Assembly (NCBI GenBank): GCA_902797085.1
Contig: CADBRM010000057.1
Coordinates: forward strand, 1 to 58,327
From: an uncultured Methanobacteriaceae archaeon
GTDB lineage: Archaea; Methanobacteriota; Methanobacteria; Methanobacteriales; Methanobacteriaceae
DNA: 58,327 nucleotides
Direction of reading: 5' to 3'
Part shown: one piece after another, positions 18,064-25,917 of the stretch
How positions within the stretch are numbered: position 1 is the stretch's first letter
Layout of the letters: each line of letters opens with the position of its first letter
Notes under the pieces: model-generated
Database searches by the model: none
Told to the model about the DNA's origin: nothing
The model's input: the letters and a program-made list of their open reading frames with translations, nothing else
Position numbers and translations under genes: made by a program

Positions 18064-19434
18064 TTAAGAATTATATTTGATAAGTCTTTTTATATACAAA
18101 TCAGCCCAGATCATTGTGATGTTATTCATTATTAACTCACCAAAAATTATTCCAAACCATGCCCCATATTCACCCCAACCAAATACTACTGCAAAAAGTA
18201 TTGCAAAAGTCAAAGTAAACCCTATTTCCCGTAAGACCGTCTGAAACATTGCTGTTATTCCACGACCCGTACCCTGGAACACGTAAGTAGATGTTGCACC
18301 CACAGCCATTGTTGGATAGAACAATACTATACATGACAAAAATGCCACAAGTTGTGGAGCTAACCTAATACTGGTACCTGCATAAGCAAACAGATAGACA
18401 ATTTCATTTGCAAAGAAATATGTTATTATCATTGCAATCAGACTAAAGACAATCGATATTTTCATGGAGTACCTGTGAGCTATCTGAATATTTTCATAAC
18501 GTTTAGCACCATAATTTACCCCAATTACGGATATTAATGCTGTGGCAACTGCCAAAACCGGAGTAGTTCCTATAGTTACAATACGCCATCCGGTAGAGTA
18601 TACCGCCACTGCATCGGTTGATGCAACATAAGTCAACAACAAAGAAAATAACGCTGCAAATACTGCATTATTTATTAGTTCCAAACTTGCAGGCAAACCT
18701 ACCTTCAGAATATCATAATAGATATCCTTACTAAAAGAATATTTTGATAAAAAAGGCTTCAAATATGTGTCTTTTTTAATATAAAACCAATATAGTAACA
18801 GGACATTAACAAAAAATAGGGACAACAATGTTGCAATAGCAGCACCCTCCACCCCTAATTTTAAAACATAAATAAATATTGGATCCAATACTATATTTAG
18901 AATAGATGATATCAGCATGGCATACATCGTTCTGTTTGCATCACCTTCAGCCCGTAACATCCCATAAACTGAATTAGAAAAAATTACCAATATTGAACCC
19001 AGCACTATTATTTTTCCATAAACCATGGCAAAATTTATAGTATTTCCAACACCCATTGCTATCAATATAGATTTCAAGGATATGTATAAAATTATTGTTG
19101 TCAATAAAGATGTTACAATAGTAATTATTATGCTATGTGCTGAAGCATTATCCGCCAATTCTTTATCCTTTTTACCTATATATTTTGATAGTGCAGATGA
19201 GGAACCGGCACCCAATCCATTTCCAATACCTATAAGTACCATGAAAATTGGAGTAACAAATCCTATTCCGGCCAATGCATCAGCACCTAAAGCAGAAACC
19301 CACATTGCATCAACAACATTATAAATACTGGTTATGAGCATGGATATTATTAATGGAATGGACATTCTCCATAAAGCTTTCTTAGGATTTCCAAGTATTG
19401 ATTCAATTCCTTTCGTGTTATTTGATTCTTGAAT
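18064..19434 (-). CDS. MATE family multidrug/cation antiporter, apparent ATT start
   Basis: Twelve hydrophobic segments make this a MATE exporter, driven by Na+ or H+. The first ATG (19365) would begin at MSIPLIISML, cutting off the standard N-terminal segment. The open frame continues 23 codons upstream and encodes KGIESILGNPKKALWR, a textbook MATE N-terminus (normally G-E-x-x-L-G-D-P-x-x-x-L-x-x). That frame begins at an ATT (19434) four bases after GGTGA, where an ATG would be expected; no other standard start exists there. Length would be 456 residues, normal for the family. If ATT is not used, the gene makes a truncated 433-residue protein from 19365. Confidence 0.82.
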   Translation of the reverse strand: MQESNNTKGIESILGNPKKALWRMSIPLIISMLITSIYNVVDAMWVSALGADALAGIGFVTPIFMVLIGIGNGLGAGSSSALSKYIGKKDKELADNASAHSIIITIVTSLLTTIILYISLKSILIAMGVGNTINFAMVYGKIIVLGSILVIFSNSVYGMLRAEGDANRTMYAMLISSILNIVLDPIFIYVLKLGVEGAAIATLLSLFFVNVLLLYWFYIKKDTYLKPFLSKYSFSKDIYYDILKVGLPASLELINNAVFAALFSLLLTYVASTDAVAVYSTGWRIVTIGTTPVLAVATALISVIGVNYGAKRYENIQIAHRYSMKISIVFSLIAMIITYFFANEIVYLFAYAGTSIRLAPQLVAFLSCIVLFYPTMAVGATSTYVFQGTGRGITAMFQTVLREIGFTLTFAILFAVVFGWGEYGAWFGIIFGELIMNNITMIWADLYIKRLIKYNS

Positions 19435-19585
19435 AATTTCACCTATTCTTCACTTCTATTATTATATTTAATAAAAATTAAATTAATAACTTATTCTCAA
19501 AAAAAGATAATAATTCATCAAATACATATTATACTTTTAGGTATACCAAAACTTTATATGTATTGTTAAACATAGAAAACATTAG

Positions 19586-19603
19586 ACATAAAATAATTTA
19601 TGT
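19586..19603. promoter_or_regulatory. Inverted repeat upstream of a micro-protein gene
   Basis: ACATAAA (19586-19592) and TTTATGT (19597-19603) form a perfect 7-bp inverted repeat. Nearby are TTGTTAAA (19563-19570), its complement TTTAACAA at about 19610 and another TTTGTTAAA near 19649, plus GGTATACC near 19541. This region, upstream of the ORF at 19673, looks like an operator-containing promoter. Confidence 0.35.
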
Positions 19604-19672
19604 TTATTTTTTAACAAATAATGAAGATGTATTGATATTTTCAATAATTTGTTAAAGATGGAAGGTTAACAC

Positions 19673-19771
19673 ATGGATAATGGTACAAAAGATGCTATAA
19701 AATTATTTGTAGAATTAATAATAATATTTACAGTATTATATTATATACCTATCCTTCTAACTGGAGGATAA
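19673..19771 (+). CDS. 32-residue single-helix membrane micro-protein
   Basis: ATG 19673 is preceded by GGAAGG seven bases earlier, and the frame runs 32 codons to TAA 19769-19771. The product has a short polar N-terminus (MDNGTKDAIK), one hydrophobic helix (LFVELIIIFTVLYYIPILL) and a TGG end. The ribosome site, a full-length transmembrane helix and an organised upstream region support a real gene, although it is very short. It lies between the MATE gene and a sugar-type acetyltransferase. Function unknown. The remaining 148 bp to the next gene show nothing definite. Confidence 0.5.
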   Translation: MDNGTKDAIKLFVELIIIFTVLYYIPILLTGG

Positions 19772-19919
19772 TTCAATTCCACCTCCGAAATCAAAAATAA
19801 TTAATTAAAAGATATTTTTGAATTAATATAATATAAAATCAAAAAAAAATATTTAACAAAAAAAAGTTTATGGAAGACTTTTCTTCCTTTTTAAACTTAC
19901 CCGATTAAAAAAAAAATAC

Positions 19920-20489
19920 TTATTCTAAATCATTTTCTATTGTTTTAATAACTATTGCAGGAACACCCACTGCCAAAGAATTGTCCGGAATATCCCTGTT
20001 AACAACAGCTCCTGCACCAATAACAACATTATTACCAATAGTTACTCCTGGAAGAACAGTTACATTGCCTCCAATCCAAACATCATTACCTATTTTTACA
20101 GGATCAGTAACAGCTAACTTTTGTCGTCTGCCCATAGGAGATATAGGATGTCCTACAGTAGTAATTATTGTATTTGGACCAATCATGACATCATTACCGA
20201 TATGCACTTTATTAACATCAAGAATAGTTACATTATAATTTGCTAAAAAATTAGATCCTATAAAGATATTTTTTCCGTTATCACAATTAAAATTCTTTTC
20301 TATTGAAACATTATCTCCAACTTCACCCAACATCCTCTTTAATTGTGAATATCTCTTTTCATAATCAGTTGGATCAATATTATTATATATTTCACATTGA
20401 ATCACAGCATTTTCTTTAACTGAAATCACTTCCTTATCTGCAAAACAATAATCCAATCCCTTTTTTAATTTTTCAATTTCAGACATCAT
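19920..20489 (-). CDS. Maltose/galactoside O-acetyltransferase-like hexapeptide enzyme
   Basis: The 189-residue protein has the N-terminal helical Maltose acetyltransferase segment (about 1-50), then left-handed beta-helix hexapeptide repeats (IGNDVMIGPNTIIT, IGNDVWIGGNVTVLPGVTIGNNVVIGAGAVV). The loop GHPISPMGRRQ provides the catalytic histidine of the LacA/Maa/NodL group. It should transfer acetyl from acetyl-CoA to a sugar hydroxyl in the cytoplasm, as a trimer. Two adjacent ATGs (20489 and 20486) follow a weak GGATAA. It lies 36 bp after the regulator gene on the same strand and could share its transcript. Confidence 0.88.
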   Translation of the reverse strand: MMSEIEKLKKGLDYCFADKEVISVKENAVIQCEIYNNIDPTDYEKRYSQLKRMLGEVGDNVSIEKNFNCDNGKNIFIGSNFLANYNVTILDVNKVHIGNDVMIGPNTIITTVGHPISPMGRRQKLAVTDPVKIGNDVWIGGNVTVLPGVTIGNNVVIGAGAVVNRDIPDNSLAVGVPAIVIKTIENDLE

Positions 20490-20525
20490 AATTATCCGGA
20501 AAAAATAGTTTTTAGCATGAGGATA

Positions 20526-20822
20526 TCATGCTACAATTGCTCGATTAGCTTCTGTGCTTCTAAGTAATTCCATGAACTCATCATAGTGTTCACTCATCAA
20601 GTCAGATAAGAAATATAATTTTCCATATTTCTCTCCGTAAGACTCAATAAGATTTACTTCCTTAAGTTTGGTAATATGATGTTTTACTGTCCGGTAGTTT
20701 AAGTTTAACTCTTTTGATAACTGATTAATATTATAAGGTTTTTCCTTAATCTTTTGTATAATCTTGATTCTATTCTCAGAACCTTTTGTTCCTAATAAAA
20801 CCCATTGAATAATTTTTTTCAT
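20526..20822 (-). CDS. ArsR-like winged-helix transcriptional regulator
   Basis: The 98-residue protein is a compact winged helix: KIIQKIKEKPYNINQLSKELNLNYRTVKHHITKLKEVNLIESYGEKYGKLY covers helix-turn-helix plus wing (about residues 20-72). No metal-binding cysteine motif is seen, so it is not a classical metal sensor. It belongs to the common archaeal ArsR/HTH_20 group. The region upstream contains a 14-bp tandem repeat and the divergent surface-protein gene at 20986, either of which might be its target. Start ATG 20822 lacks a strong ribosome site. Confidence 0.8.
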   Translation of the reverse strand: MKKIIQWVLLGTKGSENRIKIIQKIKEKPYNINQLSKELNLNYRTVKHHITKLKEVNLIESYGEKYGKLYFLSDLMSEHYDEFMELLRSTEANRAIVA

Positions 20823-20900
20823 ATTATCAAGTCCAAATATTTATTGAGTGTATTTAGTATTATAATATATCCTTTATATATACTTTGTTAATATTCTTTA

Positions 20901-20928
20901 TCTTGAAAAAATATTCTTGAAAAAATAT
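20901..20928. repeat. 14-bp tandem direct repeat in a divergent promoter
   Basis: TCTTGAAAAAATAT occurs twice head to tail (20901-20914 and 20915-20928) between the ArsR-like gene and the plus-strand surface-protein gene. It immediately precedes a TATA-like ATATTTATATTAA. The spacing of 14 bp and position suggest an operator pair or a recent slip duplication. Confidence 0.45.
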
Positions 20929-20985
20929 TTATATTAATTTATAGAAAAATGATTTTTGATAATAAAAAAAGAAAGGGGTGAAAAT

Positions 20986-21234
20986 ATGAAACAGCGTGAT
21001 TTAATAATTATTATAGCAGCCATTATCCTTGTTGGATTATTAATTATTTCCGGAATGTCAAATTTCAATATCAGCATACCTAATGACGATTCATCAGGCT
21101 CCAATATTACAACCACCCATCAACAAAGCAACTACAACTATCCACAAAATGATGTTAATGACAATTCCAATGATAATCCCACAACATCAGATAATAATAT
21201 CGAAGAACCAAACATACAAACCAATAGTTCTTAA
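20986..21234 (+). CDS. Small membrane-anchored Asn/Ser-rich surface protein
   Basis: ATG 20986 follows GGGGTGA with good spacing; an in-frame TTG at 20956 is upstream of that site and unlikely. The 82-residue product has a hydrophobic helix (LIIIIAAIILVGLLIISGM, about residues 5-24) and then a polar Asn/Asp/Ser/Thr-rich tail with no fold. This suggests a protein anchored in the membrane with a disordered external tail. It resembles the N-terminal half of the protein at 12459. Divergent from the ArsR-like regulator. Confidence 0.7.
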   Translation: MKQRDLIIIIAAIILVGLLIISGMSNFNISIPNDDSSGSNITTTHQQSNYNYPQNDVNDNSNDNPTTSDNNIEEPNIQTNSS

Positions 21235-21376
21235 TATATGATATTATAATTATAAAACCTATTTTCACTATTTTTTTTGCAATAAACTACTTTAGTCAAT
21301 CAAACAACGGCTAATCACCCTATAAACATTTTCTGGAAATAATAGTTTACCTGTTTTCACAGACCAGATATTTTGT

Positions 21377-22204
21377 TTACTCCGGTTTCAGTTTACCATA
21401 AAAGAATGAAGCCGTTGCTCCCCCATCCATTAAAAAGTCAGAACCCGTTATAAAAGCGCCTTTTTCATTCATTAATAATTCTGCAACATTTGCAACCTCA
21501 TCTGCAGTTCCCGGTCTTCTGGCAGGACAATTTGCAAACATGTTCTTATAGAAATCCCCTCTTGGACCCTTGAACTCATCAAGTGCTAAGGGAGTAACTA
21601 TTATCCCAGGGGAAATTGAATTAATTCTTGCTTTCTTTTCACCCCATTTGCATGCCTCATACATTACACGTTTAACGTTACATCTTTTTGCTAATTGATA
21701 AGCATGCAAGGTATCTTCAATGTTTTCTGGTTGTAATACTTCCAAATCAAGTAACTCTTCAGTAGGTGTTGTAGCCAATTGTTCATCAATTTTTGCTCCC
21801 AACTGTTTCATTCTATGACCAGACTGTGAAGAAATTGTTACGGCAGTTCCCCCTTCTTTAATAACTTTTCCCACTTCTTCAAGAAGTACTGCAGTACCAT
21901 ATAAATCAACCTTAAGAATTACTTCTATCGGTGCTTGTGAAGGTGAAACTCCTGCCGCATTAATAAAGTTAGATATCTCTCCATACTTTTGTGCCTCTTT
22001 AATAAGATTTTTAATTGATTCCCTATCAGAAATATCACATTCAACTACTTCAACATCAAATCCGGCTTCAATCATAATTTTAGCAATTGTATTTGCGTTT
22101 TCAATATTTTTATCACCGATTACGATTTTTTTTCCGTATCCCACTCTTCTTGCTATAGCCATTCCTATCTGACCTGCACCTGTTAATAATAATACATCAG
22201 TCAT
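21377..22204 (-). CDS. Short-chain dehydrogenase/reductase
   Basis: The 275-residue protein has the SDR cofactor motif TGAGQIG at 8-14, an acidic residue after strand 2 (IGDKN) suggesting NAD(H), the catalytic serines in VTISSQSG and the YxxxK pair in HAYQLAKRC. The C-terminal GSDFLMDGGATASF is the usual SDR end. An insertion between the serine and the tyrosine (about 35 residues) is longer than normal. Substrate unknown. ATG 22204 follows GGAGA. It is divergent from an aldo/keto reductase across 81 bp, so the two redox genes probably share a regulatory region. Confidence 0.88.
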   Translation of the reverse strand: MTDVLLLTGAGQIGMAIARRVGYGKKIVIGDKNIENANTIAKIMIEAGFDVEVVECDISDRESIKNLIKEAQKYGEISNFINAAGVSPSQAPIEVILKVDLYGTAVLLEEVGKVIKEGGTAVTISSQSGHRMKQLGAKIDEQLATTPTEELLDLEVLQPENIEDTLHAYQLAKRCNVKRVMYEACKWGEKKARINSISPGIIVTPLALDEFKGPRGDFYKNMFANCPARRPGTADEVANVAELLMNEKGAFITGSDFLMDGGATASFFYGKLKPE

Positions 22205-22285
22205 AACTTATCTCCATTTATTATATATACATTATTTATACATAGAAATAATATATATAATTTTAATAAATGTGGAGAAATATTT

Positions 22286-23260
22286 ATGAATAAACGTGCA
22301 ATAGGTAATTTAAAAGTATCAGAAATAGGATTAGGTTGTATGGGATATTCCCATGGTTATGGACCAACACCAGAAGATAATACATCAATAAAATTAATTC
22401 AGAAAGCATATGATTATGGTTGTACTTTCTTTGATACCGCAGAGGCATATGGTCAAGGACACAATGAATCATTAGTTGGAGAAGCAATAAAAGAATTTAG
22501 AGAAAATATTACCCTTGCAACAAAATATCTGATACCTGAACTACCGAACGATAAAAAAGAAGCGGAAAAAGTTATTCGAAAACATCTATACGATTCAATG
22601 GAAAGATTACAGACAGATTATATTGATTTATACTATGAACATAGACGAAGCAACATCCCAATTGAATGGACATCAGAAATAATGGGAAAATTCATCGATG
22701 AAGGATTAATTAAAGGATGGGGAATGTCACAGGTTAATGCAGATACTATAAAAAAAGCACAAGAAACCACACCAATTACTGCCATACAAAGTGAATATTC
22801 AATTATGGAACGCATGTTCGAAAAGGAAGTAATTCCATTATGTGAAAAATTAAACATCGGATTTGTACCTTTTTCACCATTAGCCAGTGGTTTTTTATCA
22901 GGAGTTTATAAAAAACCATCAGAATACATTGGAGATGATGTAAGACGTGTAATTACCAGATACAAAGAGACTAATCAAAAACAGAATCAGCCGATATTAG
23001 ATGTGGTAAAAGAATTTTCTGAAAGAAAGAACTGTTCCATGGCACAAATATCTTTAGCGTGGATTCTGGCAAGGAATGAACATATCGTTCCCATACCAGG
23101 AAGTAAAAAATATGATATCATGATAGAAAACTTTGATGCATGTACAATTAAACTAACAAAAAAAGAATATGAGGAATTTAATGAAAAATTAAACCCCCTT
23201 AAAATATATGGAAATCGTACTGGTGAAGATATTGCAAAGTTAAAATACTTAGACAAATAA
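22286..23260 (+). CDS. Aldo/keto reductase
   Basis: The 324-residue (beta/alpha)8 protein has the AKR signatures: D-T-A-E-A-Y-G (residues ~50-56, catalytic Asp and Tyr), ATKY (catalytic Lys), the substrate strand YIDLYYEHR where His follows, and IPGSKKYD for NADPH binding. It resembles the YhdN/AKR13 group of general aldehyde or ketone reductases. ATG 22286 follows GGAGA. It probably acts in the cytoplasm, and shares a promoter region with the divergent SDR. Confidence 0.88.
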   Translation: MNKRAIGNLKVSEIGLGCMGYSHGYGPTPEDNTSIKLIQKAYDYGCTFFDTAEAYGQGHNESLVGEAIKEFRENITLATKYLIPELPNDKKEAEKVIRKHLYDSMERLQTDYIDLYYEHRRSNIPIEWTSEIMGKFIDEGLIKGWGMSQVNADTIKKAQETTPITAIQSEYSIMERMFEKEVIPLCEKLNIGFVPFSPLASGFLSGVYKKPSEYIGDDVRRVITRYKETNQKQNQPILDVVKEFSERKNCSMAQISLAWILARNEHIVPIPGSKKYDIMIENFDACTIKLTKKEYEEFNEKLNPLKIYGNRTGEDIAKLKYLDK

Positions 23261-23344
23261 TCAATAGATTCTTTTTTTCCGATTAAACAGGTAACCAATT
23301 ACCTGCCACAATTATTTTTAATAATAATATTTTTTTCCGGGACA

Positions 23345-23872
23345 TTAATGGCATTCACAACCTCTTGCTCCACAAAAATGATGATCTTTTTGCATTAATC
23401 TCCTTGAATTTTTCATCAATAAGGTATTCTGACTTCTTTTTTGGGCGGATGCTAAAATATTTCTCATTATATCCTGATTTTCTGTCCATTTATGTATTGA
23501 TGCATAGCCTGTTTTTACATTATCTTCCAATCTATGAGGATAAGTTTCTAAAATAAATTTGTTCAGAATATAATCGTTCCTGTTAGGTAAACATATTCCA
23601 ACCAAGGCTGCTTTCTTTTTTAGCCCTGCATAAATATCCCAATCAACATGTTTTCGTTTATATGTTTTTGGACCAGTTAATACAACAACAATTGACGATT
23701 TAGAAATTCCACTATTTTCAATAAATCTTTCTATATACTCCTCCCCTGATTCTTCATCTACACGAGTTATTTTTGGAGAAACAATATTCAGCAATTCTCC
23801 AAAAAGTTCTATGTATTTATCAGCATATTCCCTGTCTTCATGATGATAAGCTAAATAAGTATTGTATTTCAT
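23345..23872 (-). CDS. TIR-like (MTH538/DUF1863, ThsB-related) protein
   Basis: The 175-residue protein begins YNTYLAYHHEDREYADKYIELFG, the flavodoxin-like opening of the TIR-like family, continues with SGISKSSIVVVLTGPKTYKRKHVDWDIYAGL (strand plus conserved W-D) and LVGICLP, and ends in a Cys/His-rich tail (HHFCGARGCECH). Members include the ThsB sensors of the Thoeris anti-phage system, but no ThsA-like partner is encoded nearby. It may therefore be a solitary signalling protein, or sense something through the cysteines. No ribosome site is visible, so it may be leaderless. Confidence 0.78.
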   Translation of the reverse strand: MKYNTYLAYHHEDREYADKYIELFGELLNIVSPKITRVDEESGEEYIERFIENSGISKSSIVVVLTGPKTYKRKHVDWDIYAGLKKKAALVGICLPNRNDYILNKFILETYPHRLEDNVKTGYASIHKWTENQDIMRNILASAQKRSQNTLLMKNSRRLMQKDHHFCGARGCECH

Positions 23873-23972
23873 AATTATAATTATTATAAATTATATATAA
23901 AAAAATATACGCTAATATATTATTTTTTAAAATTATTCCCAAAATAAATAATTTAAAGGAGAAGAATAAAAA

Positions 23973-24659
23973 ATGAAAATTTCATCCTGGATTGATTTTA
24001 ATTGTCCCTATTGCTATATAGGTATGACAAGACTTACCAACGCCATCAACGAACTAAAATTAGATGATGTTAAATTAGGCATACATTCATTTGAATTAGA
24101 TCCAAATGCTCCATATAAAGCTGAATCAACAACTTTGGAACGTTTTGCCAATAAGTACAACATGAGCAAAGAAGATGCACAAAAAGAAATAGATAAAATT
24201 ACAAAATGGGCTAATGATGAGGGCATAAATATGAAATATGACACTGCTAAGTTTACAAACAGTAGAGATGCCCATAGATTAATAAAATTGGCAATTCAAA
24301 ATAATGATCAAAACATTATCAATAAATTAAGTTCACTGTTTTATGAAGCTTATTTCACAACGAATTTAGAATTAGCTGACAAAGATGTTTTAGTTGAATT
24401 AGCAGTTGAAGCAGGTTTAGATAAAGAAGAAGTTATGAAAGTGTTGAATAGCGATATGTTTAATAAAGAAGTAGAATTGGATGAACGTGTTGCTATGGAA
24501 ACAGGAATTCAAGGTGTTCCATATTATATATTTAATAACAAGTATGCTGTACCCGGTGCTCTTCCAACTTCAGAATTCATTAATGTCCTTAAAAAAATTA
24601 AATTTGAAGAAGATTTCGCTCGAGAATATGAACGAAAACAAGCTAATTCAAAAAATTAA
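23973..24659 (+). CDS. DsbA-family (FrnE-like) thiol oxidoreductase
   Basis: The 228-residue protein has a thioredoxin-fold CPYC active site at 11-14 near the N-terminus, a helical insertion, and the cis-Pro strand GIQGVPYYIFNNKYAVPGALP (about 185-205), typical of cytoplasmic FrnE/2-hydroxychromene-carboxylate-isomerase-like DsbA relatives. No signal peptide is present, so it works in the cytoplasm, perhaps in polyketide-like or redox chemistry. ATG 23973 follows AAAGGAG. It is convergent with an HxlR regulator whose gene ends 4 bp away; such regulators often control redox genes. Confidence 0.88.
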   Translation: MKISSWIDFNCPYCYIGMTRLTNAINELKLDDVKLGIHSFELDPNAPYKAESTTLERFANKYNMSKEDAQKEIDKITKWANDEGINMKYDTAKFTNSRDAHRLIKLAIQNNDQNIINKLSSLFYEAYFTTNLELADKDVLVELAVEAGLDKEEVMKVLNSDMFNKEVELDERVAMETGIQGVPYYIFNNKYAVPGALPTSEFINVLKKIKFEEDFAREYERKQANSKN

Positions 24660-24663
24660 AGGA

Positions 24664-25050
24664 TTATTTTATTAACAATGATCTTTTATATTTCTCTTTT
24701 ATATCTCTTTTATTTTCATCATTTAATTTACTAAAACTCAATTCATCCAAGGAATATAATACCATTGCATATATAATTTTATTTAAGTTTTTACCTTTTT
24801 CCGTTAGATAATATTCTGTACTGCTTCTTTGATGTTCAATAACTTTTTTATATATTAATCCCTGTGATTCCATAAACTTTAAAGTTTTTGAAAGAACATG
24901 ATTACTTAAATCCGGATTATTATTTTTAAAATCATAGAAATGTGTACTTCCATTAAATAAATCAATTATTAATGCAACAACCCATTTCCTATTAAATAAA
25001 TTTAATGTATCATATACTGGACAAATGTTGCCCCTATCTTTAACATGCAT
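24664..25050 (-). CDS. HxlR-family winged-helix regulator
   Basis: The 128-residue protein shows the HxlR pattern: N-terminal cysteine (C10 in NICPVYDT), RKWVVALIIDLFNGSTHFYDFKN and LSKTLKFMESQGLIYKKV for the helix-turn-helix, then YYLTEKGKNL for the wing. HxlR proteins with that cysteine often respond to oxidants or electrophiles. ATG 25050 follows GGGGAG. A 19-bp perfect palindrome lies 63-81 bp upstream, a plausible autoregulatory site. It probably acts on itself and on nearby redox genes. Confidence 0.87.
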   Translation of the reverse strand: MHVKDRGNICPVYDTLNLFNRKWVVALIIDLFNGSTHFYDFKNNNPDLSNHVLSKTLKFMESQGLIYKKVIEHQRSSTEYYLTEKGKNLNKIIYAMVLYSLDELSFSKLNDENKRDIKEKYKRSLLIK

Positions 25051-25112
25051 TTATACTCCCCATTCATTTTTATTTAATCAGTTATTTTAAAAATACCAAT
25101 ATTTTAGTAATT

Positions 25113-25131
25113 AAATGATTATTAATCATTT
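25113..25131. promoter_or_regulatory. 19-bp perfect palindrome upstream of the HxlR gene
   Basis: AAATGATTA-T-TAATCATTT has 9-bp perfect arms around one base. It lies upstream of the HxlR-type gene (start 25050), at a distance suited to an operator or activator site. HxlR proteins are dimers that bind inverted repeats. Confidence 0.5.
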
Positions 25132-25667
25132 TATTATTACCTAAGTTATTTATAGGCCTTAATTTCATATAATAAATCAGGAGGTTGATATTTTAAATGT
25201 AACTATGGTGTTAAAAGGTAAAGACACATAATCTATAAGAATTTGTATAATTAGTAAAGTTTGAAAAAATAGCATTATAAAAAATAATTTAATCTCACAA
25301 GATACCTATAATAGAATAATATACAAAATTACCTATAAATCCATAAATGTTCTCGGTACTAAATAGTGAAACAATAAATATATTTATAAAACGATAATAA
25401 AATTTACCAAATATAAGATTAATTCCTTAACCCAACCGATAATATCTCTCTTTTTTATTTTTTCTTATCAGAGATAATTTATTCATCTAAATATATAATA
25501 ATTTAGTCATCTGTAAGTGACTGAAATATTTTTATAAATCACACAAATAAATTTAATAGTGAGTTATCACACCCCAAAAATTTTTATTCAATAGTTAATA
25601 AATTTAGATTATTACTTCAAATTCAATTTACGTTTTTGATTTTTTATTATAAAGTTCCGTTGTAATT
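25132..25667. other. Gene-free stretch with stem-loops
   Basis: No supported gene is present. A GGAGGTTGAT ribosome-like site (about 25180-25189) leads only to ATG-TAA, a start-stop. Inverted repeats include TATCTCT/AGAGATA (25443-25449, 25470-25476) around a T-rich loop, and a bulged stem near 25502-25532 (GTCA/TGAC core). Together with the two hairpins at 25668-25730, this may be a decayed gene, untranslated RNA or both. Confidence 0.4.
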
Positions 25668-25699
25668 TTACTTCGTTAAACTGTACTATAACGAAGTAA
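25668..25699. other. 11-bp stem-loop, possible structured RNA
   Basis: TTACTTCGTTA (25668-25678) and TAACGAAGTAA (25689-25699) are perfect 11-bp arms around a 10-nt loop. It is the strongest hairpin in this non-coding region and is followed within 9 bp by a second one. It is 219 bp upstream of the lone GNAT gene. Confidence 0.5.
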
Positions 25700-25707
25700 C
25701 TAAAAAG

Positions 25708-25730
25708 TATTGGTTTTACAACAACCAATA
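25708..25730. other. 8-bp stem-loop next to the previous hairpin
   Basis: TATTGGTT (25708-25715) and AACCAATA (25723-25730) pair perfectly around TTACAAC. The two hairpins in tandem suggest an RNA structure or a transcription terminator pair. The rest of the stretch to 25917 is A/T-rich, with TTAAAAAAA runs. Confidence 0.45.
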
Positions 25731-25917
25731 ACACATATTTGAAATACTAAATCAAATTAATTTAATAAAAATTATTTTTAAATAGATTTAAATACTTAAA
25801 AATATTACATAATTCTAAGGAGATTACAATAATTAATAATTTTAAAAAAAAAATTAATATTTATTTAACTTCTTTTGAAAAAATAATCATTATTAAACAA
25901 TATACCAGGGTGATGAT

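Noticed and set aside
23345-23872. Complete Thoeris anti-phage system
   Set aside because: Only the TIR-like half is present; neighbours are an aldo/keto reductase and a DsbA-like enzyme, with no ThsA-type effector.
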